Of a stretch of DNA of 64,000 nucleotides, positions 56,767-64,000 are shown one piece after another; position 1 is the first letter of the stretch; the number at the start of each line of letters is the position of its first letter. The notes under the pieces are model-generated. The model was not told the DNA's origin and did not search any database. It saw only the letters and a program-made list of their open reading frames with translations. Origin of the DNA: an uncultured Clostridia bacterium (GTDB taxonomy: Bacteria > Bacillota > Clostridia > Christensenellales > Borkfalkiaceae); the NCBI GenBank assembly GCA_934278995.1, contig CAKQWM010000002.1:124001-188000 (forward strand), read 5' to 3'. A program made the translations under genes and the position numbers.

Positions 56767-57948
56767 ATGAAGACTGTAAGATACGGTATAATCGGACTCG
56801 GCAACATGGGTAGCGGACATATCGCAAACTTTTTTAAAGAAGGCAATATTCCCAACGCGCGGGTTACCGCCGTTGCCGACAGAAAGCCCGAAAAGGTGGC
56901 TCGCATCTGCGAAAAATATCCCGACGCGGGATTCGATTGCTACTTAGAAGGCGCGGACCTGATAGACAAAGCGGACGTTGACGCCGTAATAGTTGCCGTT
57001 CCGCACTACCAGCACCCCGAGTTATGCATACGCGCGTTAAAACGCGGATTAAACGTTATTTGCGAAAAGCCCGCCGGCGTGTACACGAAACAAGTCAAAG
57101 AAATGATGGCTGTTGCCCGTGAAAGCAAAGGGCTGTTTACCATGATGTTCAACCAAAGAACCAACTGCATTTACCGCAAAATGCGTGAAATGATAGAGGA
57201 CGGAAAAATAGGCGCGATAAAGCGCGTAAACTGGATAATCACCAACTGGTACCGTTCGCAGAGTTACTACGACAGCGGCGATTGGCGCGCGACCTGGGCG
57301 GGAGAAGGCGGCGGCGTTTTATTTAATCAATGCCCCCATCAACTTGATCTTTTGCAATGGGTAACGGGCATGATGCCGAGTAAAATTCACTCTTTCTGCC
57401 ATTTCGGAAAGTGGCACAAAATAGAAGTCGAAGACGACGTAACGGCGTATATGGAATTTCCTAACGGCGCTACGGGGGTATTCGTAACAAGCACGGCGGA
57501 CGCGCCCGGAACGAACAGATTCGAAGTTTTGGGGACGGGCGGTAAACTCGTTGCCGAAAACGACAAACTTACGTATTGGCAAAACGAAATCGACGAACGT
57601 AAATTCAACGAGGAATACAAAGGAGGTTTCGGAGAACCGAAACACACGGTAACAACCGTCGAAACCGACGGCAAAAACCCTCAGCACAGCGGAATTTTGC
57701 GTAATTTTACCAACGCGATTTTAGGAACGGAACAGTTATTCGTTGACGGTACGGAGGGAATAAGAGGCGTTGAAATTATGGACGCGATGCTTTTATCCAC
57801 CTGGCTTAAAAAGGACGTTAACCTTCCCATAGACGACGATTTGTATTTAAAATTGCTTGAAGAACATATCGCTTCTTCCGTTAAAAAGCAAGGTACCGTC
57901 GAAACCGTACTCGATACGAGCGGTACTTACGGAAGCGAGAAAAAATAG
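56767..57948 (+). CDS. Gfo/Idh/MocA family oxidoreductase
   Basis: 393 residues. N-terminal Rossmann NAD(P) site YGIIGLGNMGSGHIANF, AVADRKPEK, then the family signature CEKPAGVY (catalytic Lys in EKP) and a C-terminal alpha/beta domain with GGVLFNQCPHQLDLLQW (metal/substrate His and Asp). It would oxidise or reduce a sugar, inositol or uronate. The next gene is a paralogue, so the two may act in sequence. RBS AAAAGGAG. Confidence 0.92.
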   Translation: MKTVRYGIIGLGNMGSGHIANFFKEGNIPNARVTAVADRKPEKVARICEKYPDAGFDCYLEGADLIDKADVDAVIVAVPHYQHPELCIRALKRGLNVICEKPAGVYTKQVKEMMAVARESKGLFTMMFNQRTNCIYRKMREMIEDGKIGAIKRVNWIITNWYRSQSYYDSGDWRATWAGEGGGVLFNQCPHQLDLLQWVTGMMPSKIHSFCHFGKWHKIEVEDDVTAYMEFPNGATGVFVTSTADAPGTNRFEVLGTGGKLVAENDKLTYWQNEIDERKFNEEYKGGFGEPKHTVTTVETDGKNPQHSGILRNFTNAILGTEQLFVDGTEGIRGVEIMDAMLLSTWLKKDVNLPIDDDLYLKLLEEHIASSVKKQGTVETVLDTSGTYGSEKK

Positions 57949-57956
57949 GTAATAGT

Positions 57957-58940
57957 ATGAAAGTTGCCATTATCGGTTGCGGCGTTATCGCGCATACCCA
58001 CATAAAAACCGCAATCGACTGCGGCGAATCCGTCGTCGCGTTGTGCGACGTCGATATCGAAAAAGCAAAAGCGCTTGCCAAAGAAAACGGCTTAAACTGC
58101 CATGTTTATCGGGATTATAAAACCATGCTCGCAAACGAGAGCGTTGACGTGGTTCACGTTTGCACTCCGCATTATCTGCATTGCGAAATGGCTGTTTACG
58201 CGCTTAAAAAAGGCGTAAACGTTCTCCTTGAAAAGCCTTTATGCATCTCTCCTTCGGAAATCGACGCAATACTGTCTGCCGAAGCCGAAAGCAAAGGAAT
58301 TTTAGGCGTTTGTTTTCAAAACAGGTACAATCTTTCCGTTCTGGCGGCAAAGCAGTATCTAAAGGATAAAAAAATTGCCGCGGCGCACGGCGAGGTGTGC
58401 TGGAACAGGGGAGAAGAATATTATCGCTCCGGAAAATGGCGCGGAAAACTTTTGACGGAGGGCGGCGGAGTGCTTATAAACCAAGCCGTTCATACCCTTG
58501 ATCTATTGCGGGTTTTGTGCGGAAATCCCACACGCGTTACGGCAAGGTGCGAAAACTGGTATCACAAGGGAATTATCGAGGTAGAAGACGTTGTTTCCGC
58601 CGTATTTTTCGGGGAAGACGAAGGTAATTTCGACTTTTTTGCGACGACCGACGCAACTGCGGATTTACCCGCGCAAATCACGATAAAAACGACTGACAGA
58701 CACGTGGTTATCGTTCTTCCCGACGCCGCTTATGCCGACGGCAAAATTTTGTTGTTCGATCCGAAAAAAGAATTTATCGGTAAAAGTTGTTACGGAAAGG
58801 GACATTCTTCACTGATTCCCGATTTTTACGACGCGGTTAAAACGGGACGAAAATTTCCGATTGACGGAAAAGAAGCCGCAAAGGTAATGCGCCTCGTGTT
58901 TGCCGTTTATAAAAGCAACGGCAATGAAATTATTCTTTAA
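57957..58940 (+). CDS. Gfo/Idh/MocA family oxidoreductase (second)
   Basis: 327 residues. Rossmann motif AIIGCGVIAHTHIKTAID, ALCDVDIEKAK, the EKPLCIS catalytic Lys and GGGVLINQAVHTLDLLR. It is shorter than its neighbour and only distantly similar, so it is not a recent duplicate. It starts 8 bp after the previous stop. The exact substrate is unknown; the operon context suggests sugar or uronic acid breakdown. Confidence 0.92.
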   Translation: MKVAIIGCGVIAHTHIKTAIDCGESVVALCDVDIEKAKALAKENGLNCHVYRDYKTMLANESVDVVHVCTPHYLHCEMAVYALKKGVNVLLEKPLCISPSEIDAILSAEAESKGILGVCFQNRYNLSVLAAKQYLKDKKIAAAHGEVCWNRGEEYYRSGKWRGKLLTEGGGVLINQAVHTLDLLRVLCGNPTRVTARCENWYHKGIIEVEDVVSAVFFGEDEGNFDFFATTDATADLPAQITIKTTDRHVVIVLPDAAYADGKILLFDPKKEFIGKSCYGKGHSSLIPDFYDAVKTGRKFPIDGKEAAKVMRLVFAVYKSNGNEIIL

Positions 58941-59103
58941 ACCAAACGGATTGACTTTTTAAAAAAGACTTGTTCGGTGGTTTTAAGTAATCTAAAGTCG
59001 TTAAAAACCAAAAAAAAGATTATCTTTACAGACAGGGTTTTTCGGCGATTTCATTCATAATTTTTATAAAAAAGGGCTTTACTAAACAAAACAAGGTGAA
59101 AAA

Positions 59104-60144
59104 ATGAAACTTACTTTTCGTTGGTACGGGGAAAAAGATTGTATTCCTCTTAATTACGTCAGACAAATACAGGGTATGACGGGTGTCGTTACGGCTGTTT
59201 ACGACGTACCAGTCGGCGAAGTGTGGGAAACGGAAAAAATCGCGCGGCTTAAAAAATTATGCGACGAGCAGAATCTTCAGATGGAAGTAATCGAATCCGT
59301 TCCCGTTCACGAGGATATAAAACTCGGAAAACCTTCCAAAGACAGGTTAATCGCAAACTACGCGCAAACCATACGTAATCTCGGCAAAATCGGCGTAAAA
59401 TGTATTTGCTACAACTTTATGCCCGTTTTCGACTGGTTCCGTACCGACTTGCGGTACAAACACGAGGACGGATCCTTTAGTCTCGGTTATAAGCAGGAAG
59501 ATTTCGCAAAACTCGACAAACGCAATTTACGTTTGCCCGGGTGGGACGAAAGTTATACGCCGGATAAACTAAACGGCTTACTTGCGGAATATTCCGGTAT
59601 GACGCACGAAAAATTATTTGACAATCTTGTTTATTTTCTTAACGGAATAATGCCCGCTTGCAACGAAACCGGCATCAATATGGCAATCCATCCGGACGAT
59701 CCGCCCTGGGATATTTTCGATTTACCGCGTATCGTCGGGCGTGAAAGCGATTACGATAAATTGTTCGCCGCCGTTCCCGATCCGCATAACGGAATTACTT
59801 TTTGTACGGGTAGTCTCGGCGCGGGGCGGTTTAACGATTTACCGAAAATGGCTGAAAAGTACGTCGATCGCATCTATTTTGCCCATTTACGGCAGTTAAA
59901 ATTTGTAAACGACACCGATTTTTACGAAAACGGACATCGCACCGAGGACGGCAACGTGGATATTTACGCCATTGTGCGCGCCTTGGTAAAGGGCGGGTTT
60001 AACGGTTATCTCCGCCCCGATCACGGCAGAAACGTTTGGGGCGAGGACGCTAAGCCCGGATACGGGCTATACGACAGAGCGCTCGGGGCGGCTTATCTTC
60101 TCGGGCTTTTCGAAGCGGTTACGAAAGATTTAAAAAATACTTGA
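59104..60144 (+). CDS. uxuA: Mannonate dehydratase
   Basis: 346 residues. UxuA converts D-mannonate to 2-keto-3-deoxygluconate in the hexuronate pathway. N-terminal KLTFRWYGEKDCIPLNYVRQ followed by IQGMTGVVTAVYDVPVGEVW, the metal-site HPDDPPWDIF, TFCTGSLGAG, YFAHLRQLK and a late RPDHGRNVWGED are characteristic. RBS AAGGTG. A gap of 163 bp precedes it, so an internal promoter is possible. Confidence 0.96.
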   Translation: MKLTFRWYGEKDCIPLNYVRQIQGMTGVVTAVYDVPVGEVWETEKIARLKKLCDEQNLQMEVIESVPVHEDIKLGKPSKDRLIANYAQTIRNLGKIGVKCICYNFMPVFDWFRTDLRYKHEDGSFSLGYKQEDFAKLDKRNLRLPGWDESYTPDKLNGLLAEYSGMTHEKLFDNLVYFLNGIMPACNETGINMAIHPDDPPWDIFDLPRIVGRESDYDKLFAAVPDPHNGITFCTGSLGAGRFNDLPKMAEKYVDRIYFAHLRQLKFVNDTDFYENGHRTEDGNVDIYAIVRALVKGGFNGYLRPDHGRNVWGEDAKPGYGLYDRALGAAYLLGLFEAVTKDLKNT

Positions 60145-60161
60145 TAGCGAGGCTTAATATT

Positions 60162-60995
60162 ATGTACAAAGTTCCTTTCAGAGTCGATTTAAGCGACAAA
60201 GTGGCGGTTATCACCGGCGCCGGCGGTATTATCTGCGGTGAATTTGCAAAAGCCCTTGCGGAATGCGGAGCAAAGGTCGCTCTTCTCGACGTAAATTACG
60301 ACGCGGCGAAAAAAAACGCCGATATAATAGGCGAAAACGCGCTCGCAATAAGGTGTAATTGTCTTGACAAAGCAAGCATAACCGAAGCGTACGAAACGGT
60401 TACGGCTAACCTTGGAGAGGTGAATCTGCTCATTAACGGAGCGGGAGGAAACAATCCGAAGGCTACCACCGATAACGAAATCATGACGCCCGATTTGTCG
60501 GGGGTAAAAGACTTTTTCGCTCTTGACGAAAGCGGTCTTAAATTCGTTTTCGATTTAAACGTAACTTCCATGTTTCTGGTAACGCAGGTTTTTGCGAAGG
60601 CAATGATAAAAACGGGCGGAAACATTATAAACATATCGTCGATGAACGCTTTCAGACCTTTGACTAAAATACCCGCGTATTCGGCGGCGAAAGCGGGCGT
60701 AAGCAATTTTACCGAATGGCTTGCCGTTCATTTTGCGCCTTGCAACATTCGTTGTAACGCAATCGCCCCGGGGTTTTTCGTTACCAACCAGAACCGTAAT
60801 CTTTTGTATAACGAAGACGGCACGCCTACTGCCCGCACGGGTAAAATTCTGGCGGCGACGCCTATGAAAAAGTTCGGTGAGATAAGCGACCTTATAGGCT
60901 GTTTATTGTGGCTTTCCGACGACGAAGCAAGCGGTTTCGTAACGGGAACGGTTATACCGGTTGACGGCGGATTCAACGCGTATTCCGGGGTTTAA
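60162..60995 (+). CDS. SDR-family D-mannonate oxidoreductase (UxuB-type)
   Basis: 277 residues from ATG at 60162, with GCGAGG at 60147-60152; the open frame begins earlier with a TTG that lacks a ribosome site. Rossmann TGAGGIICGEFAKAL, NGAGG, catalytic Ser in INISSMNAF, Y-x3-K in AYSAAKAGV, and a late GFVTGTVIPVDGGF. Adjacent to uxuA, SDRs of this type reduce fructuronate to mannonate, replacing the unrelated UxuB of enterobacteria. Confidence 0.9.
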   Translation: MYKVPFRVDLSDKVAVITGAGGIICGEFAKALAECGAKVALLDVNYDAAKKNADIIGENALAIRCNCLDKASITEAYETVTANLGEVNLLINGAGGNNPKATTDNEIMTPDLSGVKDFFALDESGLKFVFDLNVTSMFLVTQVFAKAMIKTGGNIINISSMNAFRPLTKIPAYSAAKAGVSNFTEWLAVHFAPCNIRCNAIAPGFFVTNQNRNLLYNEDGTPTARTGKILAATPMKKFGEISDLIGCLLWLSDDEASGFVTGTVIPVDGGFNAYSGV

Positions 60996-61030
60996 AAAAA
61001 CCGAATCATAAAAAACACAGGAGATATAAA

Positions 61031-61795
61031 ATGGAAATAGGTGTTAATCTTTTTTCAATACGTAATTTAATTTCTACGCCGGAAGATTGCGAAAAAACTT
61101 TTAAAACGCTTAAAAACCTCGGCGTTTCTTACGTTCAGTACTCGGGCGGACCATATAACGAAGATTTGTTGCGAAAATGCTCGAAAATTCTTCCCGTAGT
61201 GCTAACCCACGTACCCATGGACAGAATTTTACAAGAGCCTGAAAGGCTATGCGAAGAACATAAAACCTTCGGTTGCAAAAACATAGGGCTTGGAATGATG
61301 CCCGTAGAAACCATAAAAGACGAAGAAAAGTGTAAAAAAACCATTGCCATGCTTAACGAATCGGGTAAAATTATGCGTGAAAACGGTTGCAAATTATTTT
61401 ATCATTTTCACCACTTCGAGTTTTACAAGTTTTCCGACGGCACGCGCATCGTCGATTACATAATCGAAAACTGCCCGTACGTTAATTTTACGGCGGACAC
61501 CTACTGGATTCAGTACGGCGGTTCGAGCGTTTTGGAATATCTTGCGAAAATGAAAGGAAGAATAGAGTGCGTACATCTTAAAGATTACAAAATAGAAATA
61601 AACGAAAAAGGCGATTTCGCTCCGATTTTCGCTCCGCTTTCTAAAGGTAATCAAAATTACGGGGATATCGTAAAAGTCGCCAAAGAAAACGGCGCGAAAT
61701 ACTTCCTTATCGAACAAGACAACGCGGCAAAAACGGAAAACCCGATGGGACAAATTGAAATAAGCGTAAAAGCCGCGCTCGGCTGGAATTTTTAA
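61031..61795 (+). CDS. Sugar phosphate isomerase/epimerase (TIM barrel)
   Basis: 254 residues. Xylose-isomerase-like barrel: GVNLFSIRNLISTPEDCEKT at the N-terminus, LTHVPMDRI, FYHFHHFEFY, VNFTADTYWIQYGG, VHLKDYKI and FLIEQDNA at the last strand, giving the usual Glu/His/Asp metal set. Last gene of the operon; it could isomerise the entering sugar acid. RBS AGGAGAT. Confidence 0.87.
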   Translation: MEIGVNLFSIRNLISTPEDCEKTFKTLKNLGVSYVQYSGGPYNEDLLRKCSKILPVVLTHVPMDRILQEPERLCEEHKTFGCKNIGLGMMPVETIKDEEKCKKTIAMLNESGKIMRENGCKLFYHFHHFEFYKFSDGTRIVDYIIENCPYVNFTADTYWIQYGGSSVLEYLAKMKGRIECVHLKDYKIEINEKGDFAPIFAPLSKGNQNYGDIVKVAKENGAKYFLIEQDNAAKTENPMGQIEISVKAALGWNF

Positions 61796-62124
61796 CGGAT
61801 ATATTTTTCGGCGTTATATGATGATTTAACATATCTTAAATTTACGCAAAAAAGCCTGAAAACCGACCTATAAGCCCGTTTTTAAGGTTTTTTGAACGTC
61901 GGCATCAAGCCGATATACAATAAAAAGGTAAGCGACTTAACTTAGTCGTTTACCTTTTTTAATTGTTATTTAACCACTGTTTTTATGAGAAAATCGATTG
62001 CTTGTTTATGATAAGACTGCTTTCTTTTTGTTTTTGAAAACGCCGTTTTTATTTTAAAGAACGACTGTTTTTTATAATAGCAACGCTCGTTTTATATTAG
62101 ATTATTTGTTTTTTACGGCTTGAA
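61796..62124. other. Gap between convergent operons
   Basis: 329 bp. Contains a CTATAAG-family repeat (61859-61883) enclosed by AAAACC/GGTTTT, a small CGGC/GCCG hairpin (61901-61914), and the strong bidirectional terminator at 61923-61962. The rest is T-rich, with no gene. Confidence 0.6.
61923..61962. terminator. Bidirectional terminator
   Basis: AAAAAGGTAAGCGACT (61923-61938) pairs with AGTCGTTTACCTTTTT (61944-61959; one G-T), with A and T tracts on the two sides. Confidence 0.9.
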
Positions 62125-62763
62125 TTAAAAAAATTCTTCTTCCAACATAGCGCAAAGGGCGTGATAGACGGGCAGGTGAAGTTCTTGGGTTTTGTAAGTT
62201 TCCGTTTCGGGTACTTTTATAGTAACGTCGCACAAGTCGGATAACTTACTTTCTTTTTTCCCTGTAAGCGCTATCGTTTTCAAGCCCATGGCTTTGGCAA
62301 GCGTCGCCGCCAGAACACAGTTTTCGCTGTTGCCGGACGTGGATAAAGTTAAAAGAGCGTCGCCGCTGTTTGCCAAACCGTAAAGTTGCTGAGAGAACGC
62401 GCATAGGGGATCTTTATCGTTGGAAAAAGCCGTCGTAAGCGACGGGTGCGACGTTAAAGAAATCGCGCGCAAACTGCCCTCTAAAACGCCTTGAAGTCGG
62501 TTTCCCTCATCGCCGAAAGACGATAGTTTTTCATATAAAACTTGGTCTATAGGTCGGTTTTTCCTGAATTTTTTCATAAGTTCTCCGACTATATGTTCGC
62601 AGTCGGCGGCGCTTCCCCCGTTACCGCAAACCAAAAGTTTATTGCCGGTTTTATAAACGTTTTCCAAAATAAAATAAGCGTCTGAAATTCGGTTTTTAAC
62701 TTCGGACAAAACGGGATAGCGGTCAATCAAATCGTTTAAAACGGTTAAAGTATCAGGTTTCAA
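62125..62763 (-). CDS. SIS-domain phosphosugar isomerase (GmhA-like)
   Basis: 212 residues from TTG at 62763: AAAGGAG sits 9 nt upstream and the ROK stop codon ends 1 nt before it; an in-frame ATG at 62799 lies inside the ROK gene without a ribosome site. SIS fold of the GmhA/DiaA type: LLVCGNGGSAADCEHIVGEL, SLTTAFSND, TLSTSGNSENCVLAATLAKA and a late ETYKTQELHLPVYHALC. Relatives isomerise sedoheptulose-7-P or related sugar phosphates. With a ROK kinase and a mannosidase-like enzyme it probably handles a released sugar. Confidence 0.88.
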   Translation of the reverse strand: MKPDTLTVLNDLIDRYPVLSEVKNRISDAYFILENVYKTGNKLLVCGNGGSAADCEHIVGELMKKFRKNRPIDQVLYEKLSSFGDEGNRLQGVLEGSLRAISLTSHPSLTTAFSNDKDPLCAFSQQLYGLANSGDALLTLSTSGNSENCVLAATLAKAMGLKTIALTGKKESKLSDLCDVTIKVPETETYKTQELHLPVYHALCAMLEEEFF

Positions 62764-62764
62764 T

Positions 62765-63712
62765 TTAATAATCTCCTTTGGCGACGGAAAGCGCCGCAAC
62801 GTCGCCTATATTTTCGCTAAGTTTTGCGGGAAGAATTTTCACTTTTTCAAGACTTGATAAAAGACATTCCTGTTTCATAACGGTTATGGCTTCGGGATAC
62901 AATAAATCGTGCGCGCGCATATATATACCGCCTATTACTATCGTATCGAGGTTCAATAAATCGATCAAAATGCTCACGGCGCGCCCGAGCATCCGCCCGC
63001 TTTTTTTATAAACGGCTTTGCAAAAAGCGTTACCCCGTCTTGCGTATTCAGCCATGGTTTTTGCTGAAACTTCGTCGTTCACCGCCGATAAAAAATCATC
63101 GTAAGATTGTTTTAAAGATTTGCGCGTTTTCATAATATCCGCAAGCCGTACCATACCGGAGCCGCTGCAATAACCTTCGCAAGAGCCTTTTTTTCTATAA
63201 CCTTCGGGACCTTTGTCGGTAAGGCGTACGTGTCCGATTTCGCCCGCATTGTCACACGCGCCGCTGTAAAGTTTGCCGTCTAATATAAGCCCTGCGCCGA
63301 AGCCCGTGCCGAAAGTTAAAAACGCCATATTTTTTGAACCTTTTCCCGCGCCGTATTTCCATTCGGCAACGGCGCAGGCGTCGGCGTCGTTTTTTAAACG
63401 CGTCGGAATACCGAATTTATTTTGGAAATATTCTACCACTTTTACGCCGTCCCATTTCGGCAAAGAAGGAGGACGCATTACGACGCCGTTTTTACTGTCT
63501 AAAGGACCTCCGCAACTTACGCCTATGCCCCGAAGGGGGTAATCCGATTTTACTTTTTCTATAAAAGCAGAAAATCTTTCGAGTATTCTATAAGGTTCGC
63601 CGTCGAGGGTTAAAAAATAGTCCTTTTTGATAATTTCCGGTTTATCGGCTTTGATTTTTCCGAGTGTTGCGGCGCACTTCGTACCGCCTATATCAAGTCC
63701 TATATAATACAT
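62765..63712 (-). CDS. ROK-family sugar kinase
   Basis: 315 residues. ATP-site GLDIGGTKCAATLG, GVSCGGPLDSKNGV, the active-site KNDADACAVAEW, and FGTGFGAGLILDGKLY. The zinc motif of ROK proteins (usually CxCGxxGCxE) is degenerate here: after GHV comes YRKKGSCEGYCSGSGM, with only part of the cysteines, a variant seen in some Clostridia. It likely phosphorylates glucose, mannose or an N-acylated sugar. It stands directly after the GH2 gene and before the SIS gene in one operon. Confidence 0.92.
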   Translation of the reverse strand: MYYIGLDIGGTKCAATLGKIKADKPEIIKKDYFLTLDGEPYRILERFSAFIEKVKSDYPLRGIGVSCGGPLDSKNGVVMRPPSLPKWDGVKVVEYFQNKFGIPTRLKNDADACAVAEWKYGAGKGSKNMAFLTFGTGFGAGLILDGKLYSGACDNAGEIGHVRLTDKGPEGYRKKGSCEGYCSGSGMVRLADIMKTRKSLKQSYDDFLSAVNDEVSAKTMAEYARRGNAFCKAVYKKSGRMLGRAVSILIDLLNLDTIVIGGIYMRAHDLLYPEAITVMKQECLLSSLEKVKILPAKLSENIGDVAALSVAKGDY

Positions 63713-64000
63713 TCAGTCCTCTTTAAATTCATATCCGACTTTTTTCATCGCCGTAAGATATTTTTTATAATCTATATTTTTAATAGCAGTGTGAAAGTGG
63801 TTTTTGTAATTTATCCCGTCCGACTCCCACTCGATAAGGTAAAATATTTTATCGTCTTTTGAAACATCCAATTCTTTTATTTCATTTGCGGTAAAAGCGT
63901 CTATCGTCGCTTCGCCTTCGCAAACGCAAAAGTCGGCGTATAGGTCGGTTATCCGATATTTTACCTTCCTTTTTTCGTCGTAATCGTTCACGCCGTATAA
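63713..64000 (-). CDS. Glycoside hydrolase family 2/beta-mannosidase-like, C-terminal end (partial)
   Basis: Last 95 codons of a gene that enters from beyond the right edge; the frame is open to base 64000, so the GTG at 63991 is not a true start. LYGVND at the edge, then KVKYRITDLYADF and ANEIKELDVSKDDKIFYLIE, followed by GINYKNHFHTAIKNIDYKKY, resemble the C-terminal beta-domains of GH2 beta-mannosidases (VND...Y.V.D and NH pattern). The catalytic Glu residues are outside the window. Two genes of sugar kinase and isomerase follow on the same strand. Confidence 0.65.
   Translation of the reverse strand, partial: LYGVNDYDEKRKVKYRITDLYADFCVCEGEATIDAFTANEIKELDVSKDDKIFYLIEWESDGINYKNHFHTAIKNIDYKKYLTAMKKVGYEFKED

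Overview
The window looks like chromosomal DNA of a spore-forming, anaerobic low-to-moderate G+C Firmicute, most likely an uncultured gut-type Clostridia. The support is a gerA-type spore germination operon, a Min division system, RicT/YaaT, a 2[4Fe-4S] ferredoxin, many sigma-A promoters (TTGACA, 16-18 bp, TATAAT), Shine-Dalgarno starts and rho-independent terminators. The taxonomic guess is inference; no rRNA gene is present.

Layout. 1-6655: end of minD, minE-like gene, Na/Pi symporter, a four-helix membrane protein, a GtrA/GtrB-type pair, then pgk-tpiA behind a duplicated promoter. 6855-12960: iron-sulfur flavoprotein-like reductase, gerA operon (minus strand), small ORFs, HAD hydrolase. 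13238-16077: a block of two paralogous secreted proteins and a C39-like peptidase protein, bracketed by two 214-bp direct repeats that each carry a promoter and a terminator. 16128-20741: dut, DUF2804, TauE/SafE, Dabb, and a divergent XRE repressor/membrane protein pair with twin operators. 21194-35346: cell-surface region with a 2377-aa InlB-repeat protein, two RNHCP zinc proteins, and two SipW-type exported proteins behind a c-di-GMP-I riboswitch. 35347-37308: a low-G+C patch with a Fic protein next to tRNA-Arg(CCU). 37497-54501: housekeeping genes (RHH regulator, clpB, esterase, serS, cysS, short alaS, greA, tmk, holB, ricT, ferredoxin, tRNA methyltransferase, rsmI, lipid glycosyl- and acyltransferase). 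54763-64000: carbohydrate region with an AraC regulator, a six-gene uronate-type operon (two TIM-barrel isomerases, two Gfo/Idh oxidoreductases, UxuA, UxuB-type SDR), and an opposing GH2-ROK-SIS operon that runs off the window.

Non-coding structure is unusually rich. (1) About 30 copies of a quasi-palindrome centred on CTATA(A/G)G, built from three interchangeable half-sites, lie between genes (often as the loop of a terminator) and also inside genes. (2) Two copies of a ~290-bp MITE-like element with terminal inverted repeats both sit in 5' leaders: just after the promoter of the DUF2804 gene, and between the c-di-GMP riboswitch and the surface-protein genes. (3) The 214-bp promoter/terminator repeats flank the secreted-protein block. 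These three are the main candidates for something undescribed.
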